Positions 31,979 to 42,727 of a stretch of DNA of 64,000 bases are shown in pieces (position 1 is the stretch's first letter; every line of letters starts with the position of its first letter). A program made the position numbers and the translations under genes. Below the pieces are notes generated by a model. That model did not search any database and was not told the DNA's origin. It worked only from the letters and a program-made list of their open reading frames with translations. This DNA comes from Volutella citrinella (taxonomy: Eukaryota; Ascomycota; Sordariomycetes; Hypocreales; Nectriaceae). The stretch is taken from the NCBI GenBank assembly GCA_034401135.1, contig JAWZSP010000002.1, positions 3,720,001 through 3,784,000 on the forward strand. The letters are read 5' to 3'.

Positions 31979-32544
31979 CCTGGAGACCGTACTCGGTAGT
32001 ACATCATGCGGATGGAACCAGCGGGTCGGACCAGGCTGAGAGATGCTGTGCGTTTTCCTTGGCTCCTCTTCTTCCGAGGCCGATCTCGCCTGGTACAACA
32101 GGTCCCGTTTCATGCCATGATTGCATCGGCGTATGTTGCCTCCAAGTACTACAGCGTCACAAGGAGATGTCTCGCGATTGTACCACCCGATGTCATGAGG
32201 GCGGGACACTACAGCGAAATGGCGGCGCCTCTGACGGGTATCTGGCCGCGACAGAGAACCTGCAGCAACACCGAGATCCCTCTCACGGAGGACAGACATC
32301 TCGAGCACATTTCCCGCCCCCGCACACCAAGAGGTACCTTGCTGGACTGCCATCATGATAACTTGCGCACCTGGTGTGTACTCAGGTGTAAGAGCCCAGC
32401 CAGTGACAGACGAACGGCGGGCCAGTGACACGGCGGGGCTAGGGCCCAAAGCGGCAGTTTGGGGCCAGAAGCGCAGGGGTGGCGGGCGATCTAAACTCTG
32501 GGGAGGACCCGGAGGAGCGCACGCTTGCATTGGGCTGAGGCCGT

Positions 32545-32553
32545 TTGAGCAAG
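32545..32553 (+). promoter_or_regulatory. Putative copper-response element 2
   Basis: TTGAGCAAG, within GTTTGAGCAAG; same nonamer as the element at 31970, opposite orientation. Central position between the two divergent genes. Confidence 0.4.
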
Positions 32554-32773
32554 TTTTGCCAGCCTCCCGCGATGGAGGGAATTCATGCTACCCGCAGCGT
32601 CTCACGGCTATCACGGACATTGGTAATAACTGCCGCATAGTGGTTCTGTTCCTGAGACCAAAAGAGTTCGCAGCAGGCGATGATGTGACGGGCGAGCAGT
32701 GCCGCGTAGCCGTATCAGAGATGAGGGGTTCCTCTGAGCCAGTCTGGAATCATTCCGTTTGATATGCAATAGT

Positions 32774-32782
32774 TTGAGCAAG
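32774..32782 (+). promoter_or_regulatory. Putative copper-response element 3
   Basis: Third exact TTGAGCAAG, again within GTTTGAGCAAG, about 550 bases upstream of the reductase ATG. Confidence 0.4.
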
Positions 32783-33332
32783 ATTCCCATCCGTAGCCAC
32801 ACGCCGCCAAAAGCAGTTCCACACCTAGTGGCTTGGTGTGTGTCGACGTTTCCAAGTCGTCGGAGTGTCGCACTCCCGCTGCCCGGGTCCAACACAAACA
32901 ACCAAGATCCATAGTGTCTCAACTCCCACTCTGCAACTTCCCGTCATCCAGCCTCAAACACATCAGCCCTCTGGCAACGAACCCTGCTTCAACCCCACCG
33001 CATACGCACACGGCGACCAGATCGCCTACTCCTGCTTTAGCATTCGACGTCTTGCTATTCGCTGCGCCAGACCCACGATTCTCCCTCTCGGATATCCGCA
33101 CTCGACCAACGAAAGAATACCCGTACTACAACACCGCGCAGATTGCAGTCGCCGCCCTTCTTAAGCGGGACTCGAGCCTCTGATCGCCTTCGCATTACGG
33201 CACTCGAGAGACCACGATGAGCATCGCACCCAGATGGACTGCACCCTTCACATAACCGCCAACAGAACCTCCTCTTCGTCATAGTCGACAACCTGCTGCA
33301 TCCTCCCACGTCCCCCAGTCCACCTCGCCAGC

Positions 33333-35272
33333 ATGGACATGGACCACATGCACCATGACCCAGGCTTGGGCATGGAAACCAACTACGCCTTTGCGCGCGA
33401 CTTCTGGTATATTGTGGCCGGCGCAACGGGATCCCTCGCCATCATCCGCGCCGTCAACTCATACGAATCCAGGCAGAGGTACGGTATCCGCCCCATGCAA
33501 CCCTACTCGCGCATCCATTTGATGGCAGCTACTGACGATTTGCCTCGCATTACAGACTAAAAGCCTGTCATGACACCTCCGTCAAGCATCCAACCCGGCC
33601 CCGAGGGCCCATAACCCAGGCGTGGGCCACTGCAACCGCCGTCGTCCGCGAACTCAGCCACCCGCAGTTGTACATCCCCATCCAAGGCCTACGCTGGGCC
33701 ACGCCGCCTCCCCTCGGCCGTGTCCTAGTCCTGCTCGCGTACTGGGCCGTCATCGTGTATCTGATGAGTTGGAACGTGGTGGAGAAGGACATCTACTACT
33801 GGGAGCGGATCGGGTATCGAAATGCCTGGGTCACCCTTGCTCAGTTGCCCCTGGTCTATCTGCTGGCCATGAAATTCAACATTGTCGGGTTCCTGGCCGG
33901 CACTGGCCACGAGAGGCTCAACTGGCTGCACCGATGGGTCGCGCGGTCCATGTTCGTGACGGCGACCGTCCACGGCTTTCACTTCATCGTCATGTGGCAG
34001 CGCGCCGAGTTTGTGGATTACGCGCTCCAGGTCATGCCCCTTGTCAAGTACGGGCTCGGAGCGTGGGCCGTCCTGCTCTGGAACGTCATCGTGGGCTTCT
34101 TGCCCATCCGGAGACTTGCCTACGAGGTCTGGGTCGTCCAGCACGTCCTGTCGAGCATCGTCATGCTGGTGCTAATACATATGCACATCCCCGTCAACGC
34201 TCGCTGGCTGCTTTGGATGAGCGTCTCGTTCCTGGCATTTGACCGCGCCGCCAGGTGGGCGCTCGTGCTATGGCAGAACTCGCGGATACGGCCAAAGCGA
34301 TCCAAATGTCAAGGGATGCAGACGTTGGGGCACCGCCTCTCGGCCCGAGCTGTGTGCTCAACCACGACGGTCATCAACATCAAAGATGTTCACTTCAAGT
34401 GGAGGCCGGGCCAGCACGTCTACTTATGGATTCCCCGGCTGGGCCCCATCGAAGCACACCCCTACACAATAGCCTGCGCGCACAAGCTAGACGGCACGTG
34501 TTGCTGTAACAGCATCCAGCTTGTCGTCCGAGCGCAAGGCGGCTTCTCCAAGCGGCTCCACAGCCATGCGACGAAACACCCCTCCGCTGAACTCACGGGA
34601 TTCTTGGCCGGCCCATACGGTGTTCCACCTCGGTGGGACGTCTACGAAACCGTCATCTTAATCGGGGCGTCGACGGGCACGAGCTTCACACTGCCCATCT
34701 TTGAGAGCATCGCAAACGGGACAGGCCAGGCCCAGTCCTGCACCAAGCACGTCGAGCTGGTATTGATAGCGAGGACGGGCGAGGAGCTGGCCTACTACGC
34801 CGAGCGAGCACGACACTTTGCCGGCCTGGCGCGCAACAGGGGCGTGGGGGTGCGAATCCACATTGCGGCCACGGGCGTCAAGGAGAACGGCAGCGAACCC
34901 ACCTCTACCGCAGCCCAAGACCCACCGAGCGACCCAGATGGCATCAATCCGACCGAGAAATCGGGTGGTTGCTGCTGCTGTAGTGGCGACCAGTCTCAGG
35001 GGAAGCAGCCGAAGTCCAGCAGCTGCAGCAGTCGCAGCGGCAGCACCGTCACCGTGCTGGAGCACCTGTACAACGGCCGGCCCGACATTGAGGCTCTGAT
35101 CCGGCAGCCCGTTGAGGCGGCTGGGGGCGAGACAGCAGTTGTCGTCTGTGGCGGGCGGGAGATCGTCGCGACGACGAGGAACTGTGTTAGTCGGCTGAGC
35201 GACGAGCGCGCCGTCCACAAGGGCACGGGAGCGCAAGGGATATACCTGCATGTGGAGGAGTATTCATTTTGA
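33333..35272 (+). CDS. Ferric/cupric reductase, FRE family
   Basis: Transmembrane flavocytochrome that reduces extracellular Fe(III) or Cu(II) before uptake. Exons 33333-33478 and 33556-35272 (77-base intron, GTACGG donor); 620 aa. The N-terminus MDMDHMHH is Met/His-rich, a possible metal ligand. Two haem pairs show exact spacing: H174/H188 and H245/H259, each 14 apart. The FAD site is HPYT (350-353, usually HPFT). The NADPH site is GASTG (419-423), slightly divergent from the common GGxG form. Two Cys clusters, TCCCN near 363 and GGCCCCSG near 520, lie in the flavin/nucleotide half. Divergent from the BIM1-like gene. Confidence 0.93.
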
Positions 35273-35415
35273 TTTCGGGCCATGGTATGACGAGAGACAG
35301 GCATTGTTGATATAATGCGCAAACTATAGCGACGATTCACGAACAGTAGTACAGTAGACTGATGAGAGAGAGAAATAGGTAGCCCAAACGAGAAACCCTG
35401 GTCGTTTGTTTATGG

Positions 35416-35469
35416 GGCCCCTGCACGGTCATAGTTCCTATGGCCCCTGCACCCGGTCATAGTTCCTAT
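35416..35469. repeat. 26-28 bp tandem duplication, 3' of reductase
   Basis: GGCCCCTGCAC(CC)GGTCATAGTTCCTAT occurs at 35416-35441 and 35442-35469, differing by a two-base insertion. It lies about 145 bases after the reductase stop. Confidence 0.75.
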
Positions 35470-36079
35470 ACCATGTTAGCTGCGCATCCGCTAATAACTC
35501 GCCCTGCATGATGCCCGTTTCCCCCTGATTAAATCCAACCGTCCACCTGCAGGGCCCAGGCACGAACCTGAAGCAAAGCAAAGGGATTCCCTTCGTCCTG
35601 TCTGCGCCTCATTAGAACGACCACCGTGTCTGCCACAATCATTTTTTTTTCCATATTATTTTTTCGCTCTAACGATTCCCAACGGCCTGGAATGCCGCCC
35701 AGCGCGAGTCACGACACGATCCACCCAACGCCTCGTCGCCCGGTGCCAATAGTCGCGGCCAGAGAGGCCACAGACCTGACAAGTGCAGCTTCCCCTGGAG
35801 CTGTGATCTGAATCGTTCCACCCCAAGTCCAGAACGAGACAAGCGACGGGAAAGGGAGGAGCGAAAACCCCATTCTTGGCTCAATTGGGACAGCCCGTTC
35901 GTCTTTTTTGGATTTTCGTCAAGAATCCACCCTCGTCGACTCCTCGCCCCCCATTCTCGGTTTTCTCTCTCTCGCATCGGCGTCTTCATCTTCTTATTGC
36001 TTGTAGCTATTTTGCTACACCTCGATGCGATCCGAGGTGACCCAGGACTAGCAATTGCTGTTTGCGGCCCTCGGTAGTC
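35470..36079. other. Intergenic with pyrimidine-rich leader
   Basis: No gene. T-rich run near 35640-35670 and a CT-rich stretch near 35930-35990, likely promoter or leader of the next plus-strand gene. Confidence 0.45.
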
Positions 36080-36962
36080 ATGCCCTCGTCGTCGTCTCAT
36101 CACCGGCGGCATCGTCGCCGCCGCAGGAGTCGGCCTCTGCCGTTCTGGCTGGCGGCGCTGCACGTTTGCACCCGGTCGCTTGGGTGGCTTGGTGGTTTCG
36201 CCTCGATTCTGACCTTGGCCTTCGTGGGGTTGAGATGGCAATCAAGAGGCCAGGTTGTGGTGGCGGGCATTATGGGGGTAAGTCGCGTCATGATGTGCAA
36301 ATTCTCAAGGGTCGGACTTGGGAGCCCAACGCAAGAGTAACATGTTGAGGGAGAGCTGATGCTAACATGCCATGCAACACCAGTCAATTGTTTCGCTGCT
36401 CAACGACAGCTGGGACGTCGCCGCTATTACGGACACCTCTCGAACGCTCCCCCGATTCGCAACCTCCCGCCGCGTCCTCCACGATCTCTGCTCGGCCGCC
36501 CTAACCGTCGGCGGCACCATCATGCTATGGGTGTCAAGGATCAGCGACGAGCGCGGCAACGACACCCGCGAAGAAAAACTAGAGAACCGCTACCTGCTCG
36601 GAGCATTGTGGACGTCGTGCGCCGTGGCGTAAGTCTTTGAAGACATTGTCTTGTCTCACGCAGCCCACTGACGGAAAAAAAAACACAGTGCTTTCCGCAT
36701 CTCCTTCATCATCTGGGGATGCATCGACTGCTCGAGGGACCAGCGCGAGCGAGAAAGGCGACGCCGCCATCGCCGGCCGAGAACAACGGATCCCGCCCGC
36801 GAGCCGTGGGATATGTGGGCGTAAGACTCGACGGATGCCAAAGGACCGCGCCAGGAACGCCCTGCTAACGAGGCCTGCAGCAACGACTGGATCATTGAGG
36901 AGCTGAGACGGGCGCAGCCTAGCCAGAACACAAGCCGGAGCCACACTCCACTTCCTCGCTGA
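36080..36962 (+). CDS. Small membrane protein of unknown function
   Basis: Four exons by eye: 36080-36277, 36384-36628, 36689-36820 and 36881-36962. Donors are GTAAGT, GTAAGT and GTAAGA, acceptors CAG, and all junctions keep frame to give 218 aa. It starts MPSSSSHHRRHRRRRRSR, a strongly basic N-terminus. A hydrophobic segment follows (LGWLGGFASILTLAFVGL), and further hydrophobic stretches lie in exons 2 and 3 (LCSAALTVGGTIMLWV, CAVAAFRISFIIWG). An Arg/Glu-rich segment and a polar tail end the protein. Probably three membrane passes. I do not recognise the family. Coherent splice signals across three introns make it a real gene. Confidence 0.75.
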
Positions 36963-37776
36963 ACCGTCGCCCCTCCGTTTCAGCAGCACACTACACACAC
37001 CTACGACTTGACGGTTTTATTTTCAACACGAGGCATGAGTCGTAATTGATGATTTGCCTGCTGCCATCGACGAAGTCCGACCGGAAGATCGTTGATGGTG
37101 GAGTCAGCTTCATTCCCAATGGATTTTGCCATCCCAATTACGTCGATGGAAACCGCAGTTATTTCGGCATGGGGTGACTGTAGATCCAAGCCGCCTGCGC
37201 CCCAAACAAATGGATCCATGGGCAGGCCTAGCATTTCTTCCTGGACCTCGAATGGAAACCGGCTGCCTGGCGTTTCTGGCACGACGACTCCACTAGGCGA
37301 GCCTCTACTTCAGCATACATATTCTGCTCGGCTCTGTATGACGCCGACATCACAGCGAGACGACGATGCATCGATGGCCAATCTGCCGATGGAAATAATC
37401 ATACAATAAAGGCACGCATATAGACATTTAGCGCATAATGATACCCAATGAGATCCTGGACATGAACGTCCAAGATTGCTACGACAAAAACGCCTAATAA
37501 TACCTATCCTATCCATCACGCCTAATCCGAGCCCCTCAACCGAGCCTATTCATACTAACCTGTGACAAAAACGCCTGTGTGACTCCAGGTGATTCCTTTC
37601 ATGAAGATGACACCAATCGCGCCAAGCTCGTGTCCCAAAATCGAGCTACCATAATGCTTAACCCCCTCCCGGTACGTCAAGGCGCAGCTGAGGCATTATC
37701 AAGCACGCCATTCGCCTTCAACCAATGCAAACCCGAGCGTGTGTGAATAAGAAACAAATCATGGTTGTTGATGTGC
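36963..37776. other. Intergenic between convergent genes
   Basis: 3' flanks of the small membrane protein (plus) and the AAAP transporter (minus). The 13-mer GACAAAAACGCCT occurs twice (near 37485 and 37565). No gene seen. Confidence 0.5.
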
Positions 37777-39243
37777 TCAGGGCCTAAAAAGGGCGTTGTC
37801 GCCGCACGAAAAGGGTCCCCTGACCTGGCTGTGCTCACTCTGGAAAATATCGAGGAGTTCTGTGATTGCGGCCCAGAGCCCAGCCGCATTCATGAACAGG
37901 GACTGTACGATCAGAAGCATGTTCAGGATTGTGAGAAGCGTATTCTTCCAGTTTCCGAACCAGTTTCCCTTGTTCAGGTGCAGCCAGAAGATGGCACTCA
38001 GGCCAAACGTGAACCAGGCGATTGTGGTGGACGACGAAATGGCCAGGATGGAGTCGAAGAGCGGGATAGCGTTGGAGATGATGAAGACGGTGATCCAGAA
38101 GGCTGTCACACAGCCGACCCAGGTACTCCAGGACTTGATGCTGCTGTCGGTGACCTGGTGTGTAGCCTTCATGCATCTCATGGCCACGACATAGAGGTAC
38201 TTGATGCCCGTGTGGCCAAAGGCCATTGCCGTCGCAAACACCGCGGGCAGGACAACTGAGTAAGCTGCGATAGCGGCCTTGAACGGCGCAGAGCCCAAGG
38301 CAGGCGATGTGGTGTACTCCCCGGCGAGGGAGTACACAGTGACGGCGACGATTGTGTAGGTGACAATGGAGAAGATCTCAAGACAGGCCAGCGCCATGGG
38401 GAAGTCCCGGCTCGGGTTCTTCATCTCAGCCATGTAGCCCACAAAGCTGATGTTGCCGGCGTAAGAGTAGCAGATCTTGAGGCACGCGTTGAGGGCCTGG
38501 CGGAATGTCGGCGTTCCAACCAGCTGGATCTCCTTGGTCCAGAGCGGCGGTGCTTGCGTCGGCTTGGCCACGCCCAGGCTGATCATGACGATGAGTGAGG
38601 CGGCGACAATGCTGACCGTCGACGGGATGCCACTGCGCGACAGGAACTTGACGGTGCGTGGCAGGCACAGGGTCCAGCTCGACGCAGCGGCAATGGCGAT
38701 GAAGCCGACTGTGCAGATCATGTGATTACTGATGGTGTTGAAGGCGACGGAGAGCGTCACAATGGCCGACGCACACGTCATGAGCACCTTGACCATGAGC
38801 GCCACGCCCACGACGACCTCGACGGCCCGACCGCCAATCGCCGCGCACATATCCACGACGCTGACGACGTGCGGGTATCGTCTGTAGAAGAGAAGCAGAA
38901 CGTAGGCAGTCCACGCCGACAGCGACCCGATGCCAACAATGGCGACGACGCCGGGGATGATGCCGAGCACCTTGAGACAGCCGGGCAGCGAGAGGATGCC
39001 CAGCCCGACCTGGTTCGTCACGAGCACAAATACCGTGTCCCAGCGGCCGAGGGTGCGGTAGTTCTTGCCGCCCTGGCTGAAGATGTTGCCCGGTCTGGCG
39101 TCCTGCTCGCCCTCGGGCTTGGGCTCATCTGAGGCTATATCATTGACGCGGACGAGGATTTGGTTGTCGGTTGTGATTGTGATTGTGTCGCTCTGTGACG
39201 AGGCCGAGGCCACGGCCCCCTGATTTGCGATTTGGGAGTTCAT
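37777..39243 (-). CDS. AAAP-family neutral amino-acid transporter (MTR-like)
   Basis: Intronless, 488 aa, starting at ATG 39243. About 11 hydrophobic segments follow a polar N-terminus. The first is preceded by YRTLGRWDTVFVLVTNQVGLGILSLP, typical of fungal AAAP (SLC36/38-like) proteins. SYAGNISFVGYMAEMKNPSRDF and the tail GPFSCGDN match Neurospora MTR-type transporters for neutral and aromatic amino acids. Expected to act as a proton symporter at the plasma membrane; a vacuolar role cannot be excluded. It is divergent from an OPT peptide transporter 980 bases away, consistent with shared nitrogen-source control. Confidence 0.92.
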   Translation of the reverse strand: MNSQIANQGAVASASSQSDTITITTDNQILVRVNDIASDEPKPEGEQDARPGNIFSQGGKNYRTLGRWDTVFVLVTNQVGLGILSLPGCLKVLGIIPGVVAIVGIGSLSAWTAYVLLLFYRRYPHVVSVVDMCAAIGGRAVEVVVGVALMVKVLMTCASAIVTLSVAFNTISNHMICTVGFIAIAAASSWTLCLPRTVKFLSRSGIPSTVSIVAASLIVMISLGVAKPTQAPPLWTKEIQLVGTPTFRQALNACLKICYSYAGNISFVGYMAEMKNPSRDFPMALACLEIFSIVTYTIVAVTVYSLAGEYTTSPALGSAPFKAAIAAYSVVLPAVFATAMAFGHTGIKYLYVVAMRCMKATHQVTDSSIKSWSTWVGCVTAFWITVFIISNAIPLFDSILAISSSTTIAWFTFGLSAIFWLHLNKGNWFGNWKNTLLTILNMLLIVQSLFMNAAGLWAAITELLDIFQSEHSQVRGPFSCGDNALFRP

Positions 39244-40222
39244 TGGGAAGCTGTTTCTGATGTTGTTTCTGAGGCTGTTTCTGGGGAAACCAATTGCACA
39301 AATTCTTTTACTCTTCCTGCTCCTGGGGCTGTCGCCTTTTTGTTTACCGATGTCGTGTCCGTTTGGGGCGTTGACTCTGTGGCCGCATGAGAGCGATACG
39401 CGTGATGAGTTCTGTCATGCAGACGCGAGCCTTGATGGACAGAACGTTCCGAATCGATCGTTATCAAGATGCCAAGGTTACCCCTTTGCATACTGTGAAC
39501 CTTGGGAGCGGCATCTTGCCCCCAGTTCAGCAAGGGGGGTCTCCATCGACGGCCGGCAAGATGCTGTCGCGATTGCTTTCTGATATCAGGTGATGTGTTT
39601 TGGCATCAACATCACAGTTAGCATTCACTCCTGTCCCGTTACTCTCGAAAATCAGTTCCTATTCATGCACCCTCCTTGGCTCAGGTTCAGCTGCACATCG
39701 ACACCCTTCGGGTGTGTCCAAAGAGAAGCCCCGTCAGTAGCATTTTTGGATCCAGTATCCCGTTCAATCACATCAGGTTTTCTCTTGTTTGGAGGGCCCC
39801 GTACAATAAGTATGTCTACAACAAGGGGATGGAAGAATCGTCCTCGGCCGAATCCAAGGAAGCACCCACTGCCCTCTAGTCTCTGTCGAGACGGTGGGCT
39901 CAGACCTAAAGTTTCAGGTTATCTCCAAATAAGCTCTTCAATTCACACGGTACATCCATAGGGAGGCGGTGGTGAGTATCAGTCTCTGCACCTCTATGCT
40001 CGAGACTTGCATGCGATCATTAAGACGCCTAGGGCTTGCTGGCGGCCGTATCAGCTGATTGCAGTCTTTGGATTTACTGAAGATAGATCCCATCCCCCGT
40101 TGAGATCCCCCTGCCGTTGTCCCTTCCTGGCTTCTCATTCATCCAACCTCCATCGTCAGCCATCAAGAAGCGACGGGTTCATCACAACATCACCAAGCTA
40201 AGTAGCGAGCCCACACAGCAAG
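39244..40222. promoter_or_regulatory. Divergent intergenic region, AAAP / OPT
   Basis: No gene seen. Three HGATAR sites (39461-39466 and 39919-39924 on the minus strand, 40081-40086 on the plus strand) could bind GATA nitrogen regulators, but that number is about what chance predicts for this length. Confidence 0.45.
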
Positions 40223-42727
40223 ATGGGAGATACAACCGAGCCGAAGGAATCAATCTTAGATTCTGGAGAGGACAGTTCTACCAGTCCGCCCAATCCGCCC
40301 AGTCCGCTCGAATCCCTAAGAGACCTCGTCGAGGAGCATGAATTGGACCCCAACTTCCCCCACGACATCATTGATCGCGCCCGTGCCTACCTCGAAGGAG
40401 AAGTGGATGATGACACGGACTATTCCGAGCAGGCGAGAAACATCATCAATGACTTTGAACAACAGAAAGACTTGATGCTCAACAACTCTGCCTACCCCGA
40501 GGTGCGAGCCGTTGTTGATCCCACCGATGACCCAACGCTGCCCGTGGGGACCTTTCGAGTGTTTGTATTGGGCACAGTCTTTGCCGTCCTCGGGACCTGC
40601 GTCTCCCAATTCTTCTCGCTTCGCATGCCGAGCATCGGCGTCCCTACCTACGTCGTTCAAATCCTCGCCATGCCCGCCGGGGTGCTGATGGCCAAGTACC
40701 TCCCCGAGCGCAAGTTTCGGCTGGGACCCTGGGAAATGACTCTGAACCCCGGGCCCTTTAACCAGAAAGAACACGTTCTCGTCACCATGATGGCAGGTGT
40801 CGCATTTGGGGGCCACTCTACTGGCGCGTACATCACAACCATCATCCAGGTCCTCAAGCTGGACATGTTCTACGGGGAGCATCCGCTGTCCAACAGCATC
40901 TCATGGCAGGTGGTCATCATGCTCTCGACGCAGTTAATTGGGTACGGATGTGCGGGCATTGCCCGGAGATTCCTCGTGTATCCCGCCGCCATGATATGGC
41001 AGCAGCCCCTTGCCAACCTGGCCCTGACAAAGGCGCTCTACCACGACGACGGTCGCGGCGGAGGAGGCAGCGCCAACGGTTGGACCATGTCCCGCTACAG
41101 GTTCTTCGTCATCTGCTTCGTCGCCATGTTTATCTGGTACTGGGTCCCAAACTTCCTCTTCGAGAACGTCTTGCTCTTCAACTGGCCAACTTGGTTCGCG
41201 CATGGCAGCGTCACATTGGCGCTCATCGCCGGGAGCACATGTGGTCTCGGGCTCAACCCATTCCCGTCCTTGGACTGGAACATTGCGACATACCTTGGCG
41301 ACCCCATCGTCACGCCCTTCTTCACCCTGATGAACTACGCCACGGGAATGGCGGTTGTGGGATTCATCGTCGCCCCGATCATGTACTTCAGGAACGTCTG
41401 GGATGCCGGATACTTCCCCATTAACAGCAACGCCGTCTATGACAACACTGGCGACCGGTATCAGGTCCAGCGCATTCTCAACTCGAACCTGACTCTCAAT
41501 ACGACTGCGTATGACGAGTACAGCGTGCCGTTACTCTCAACCACGCAGATGATTAGCTTTGTTTCCTCGTTTGCAATGTACATGGCGTTGCCAGTCCACA
41601 TGTTCCTCTGGCATCGCCACGATATTTCCAAAGGACTTTCGAGCACGTGGCGCAGAAAGAAGGGGGAGGACCACAAAGAGTTCAAGGACGTTCACAACCG
41701 TCTCATGGCTGCGTACCCAGAGTGTCCTCAGTGGTGGTATCTCGCCGTCTTGGCCTTGGCCTTCATCTTAGCATGCATCGCAGTGACAGTGTGGCCAACA
41801 GAGATGCCAATCTGGGGAATAGTCCTAGCAGTGCTCTTTGCGATGGTGCTGCAAATACCGGTCGGCATGCTGGCGGCCATCAGCAACTTGGAGATCTCAA
41901 CTAGCATACTCGCCATGGCCATAGGCGGCTATGCGTTGGAAGGCAAGGCGCTCCCCAACATGATCTTCAAGATGTTCAGCTACATGGCCACATCCCAATC
42001 CATCAACTTCGTCAGGGATCTCAAGATGGCGCATTATGCCAAGGTACCCCCGCGCTGGGCGTTTGCGGCCCAGATCTACGCAACTATTGTGGCAGGCTTC
42101 GTTGCGTTGGGAGTAAACCACTGGGTGCTCCGAAACGTCAAAGATGTCTGTCAGCCCACGCAGAGGGATCGCTTTACTTGCCCTCACACGTACTCGTACT
42201 TCGTGTCCACGGTCTTCTGGGGCGTGGTCGGGCCTCGGCGACTGTTTGGGCTAGAGGGGCCATACCGAGCAGTCACGTACTTCATGCCGCTTGGGTTGTT
42301 GCTCCCAGTGGTCATCTTCTTCCTCGCCAAGCGCTGGCCCCGGTCAATCTGGCGAGACGTCAACGCACCGGTGCTCCTGGCCGGCCCTAACGGCTGGGCA
42401 CCATTCAACTGGAGCTACATCCAAGGCACCGTCTCCCTGGCGCTCTTCTTCAACTATTTCGTCAAGCGCAAGTACAATGCATGGTGGCAGAGGTACGCCT
42501 ACGTCATGTCCAGCTCCTTCATGGCCGCGATTGGGCTGTCTGGGATCCTCATCTTCTTTGCGCTGCAGAAGCAGCAGATCCACCTAGACTGGATTGGGAA
42601 TACGTATTCGAGAAAAGGTGTTGACAAGGGAGGGTTCCTGGATGCCAATGGCGAACCAAGAAGATGCTCGAATCTAGCCATCCCCGAGCAGGGCCACTTC
42701 GATATCGGCTTCGACTGGAGGGTGTGA
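40223..42727 (+). CDS. OPT-family oligopeptide transporter
   Basis: Intronless, 834 aa. A polar acidic N-terminus (about 1-108) is followed by some 15 hydrophobic segments. Family signatures are present: NPG at 175-177 in LNPGPFNQKEH and the KIPPR-like KVPPR at 607-611. The length and both motifs fit the peptide (PT) clade of OPT proteins, proton-coupled importers of tetra- and pentapeptides, in some members glutathione. Acts at the plasma membrane. Neighbouring AAAP transporter is divergent. Confidence 0.94.
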   Translation: MGDTTEPKESILDSGEDSSTSPPNPPSPLESLRDLVEEHELDPNFPHDIIDRARAYLEGEVDDDTDYSEQARNIINDFEQQKDLMLNNSAYPEVRAVVDPTDDPTLPVGTFRVFVLGTVFAVLGTCVSQFFSLRMPSIGVPTYVVQILAMPAGVLMAKYLPERKFRLGPWEMTLNPGPFNQKEHVLVTMMAGVAFGGHSTGAYITTIIQVLKLDMFYGEHPLSNSISWQVVIMLSTQLIGYGCAGIARRFLVYPAAMIWQQPLANLALTKALYHDDGRGGGGSANGWTMSRYRFFVICFVAMFIWYWVPNFLFENVLLFNWPTWFAHGSVTLALIAGSTCGLGLNPFPSLDWNIATYLGDPIVTPFFTLMNYATGMAVVGFIVAPIMYFRNVWDAGYFPINSNAVYDNTGDRYQVQRILNSNLTLNTTAYDEYSVPLLSTTQMISFVSSFAMYMALPVHMFLWHRHDISKGLSSTWRRKKGEDHKEFKDVHNRLMAAYPECPQWWYLAVLALAFILACIAVTVWPTEMPIWGIVLAVLFAMVLQIPVGMLAAISNLEISTSILAMAIGGYALEGKALPNMIFKMFSYMATSQSINFVRDLKMAHYAKVPPRWAFAAQIYATIVAGFVALGVNHWVLRNVKDVCQPTQRDRFTCPHTYSYFVSTVFWGVVGPRRLFGLEGPYRAVTYFMPLGLLLPVVIFFLAKRWPRSIWRDVNAPVLLAGPNGWAPFNWSYIQGTVSLALFFNYFVKRKYNAWWQRYAYVMSSSFMAAIGLSGILIFFALQKQQIHLDWIGNTYSRKGVDKGGFLDANGEPRRCSNLAIPEQGHFDIGFDWRV

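Larger units (their letters stand above)
31692..33332. promoter_or_regulatory. Shared divergent upstream region, BIM1-like / FRE
   Basis: No convincing gene. A minus-strand frame of 260 codons at 31748-32530 has no domain and overlaps the likely leaders. The region holds three exact copies of the nonamer TTGAGCAAG or its complement and a 10-bp triplicate, so it probably carries the regulatory elements of both flanking genes. Confidence 0.55.

Noticed and set aside
31748..32530. 260-codon minus-strand open frame upstream of the BIM1-like gene
   Set aside because: No domain or signal peptide, ends in the 10-bp repeat, and occupies the probable promoter and leader of BIM1-like and FRE.
39244..40222. 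Three GATA (HGATAR) sites as a nitrogen-control signature
   Set aside because: About three such sites are expected by chance on both strands of this length, so no enrichment.
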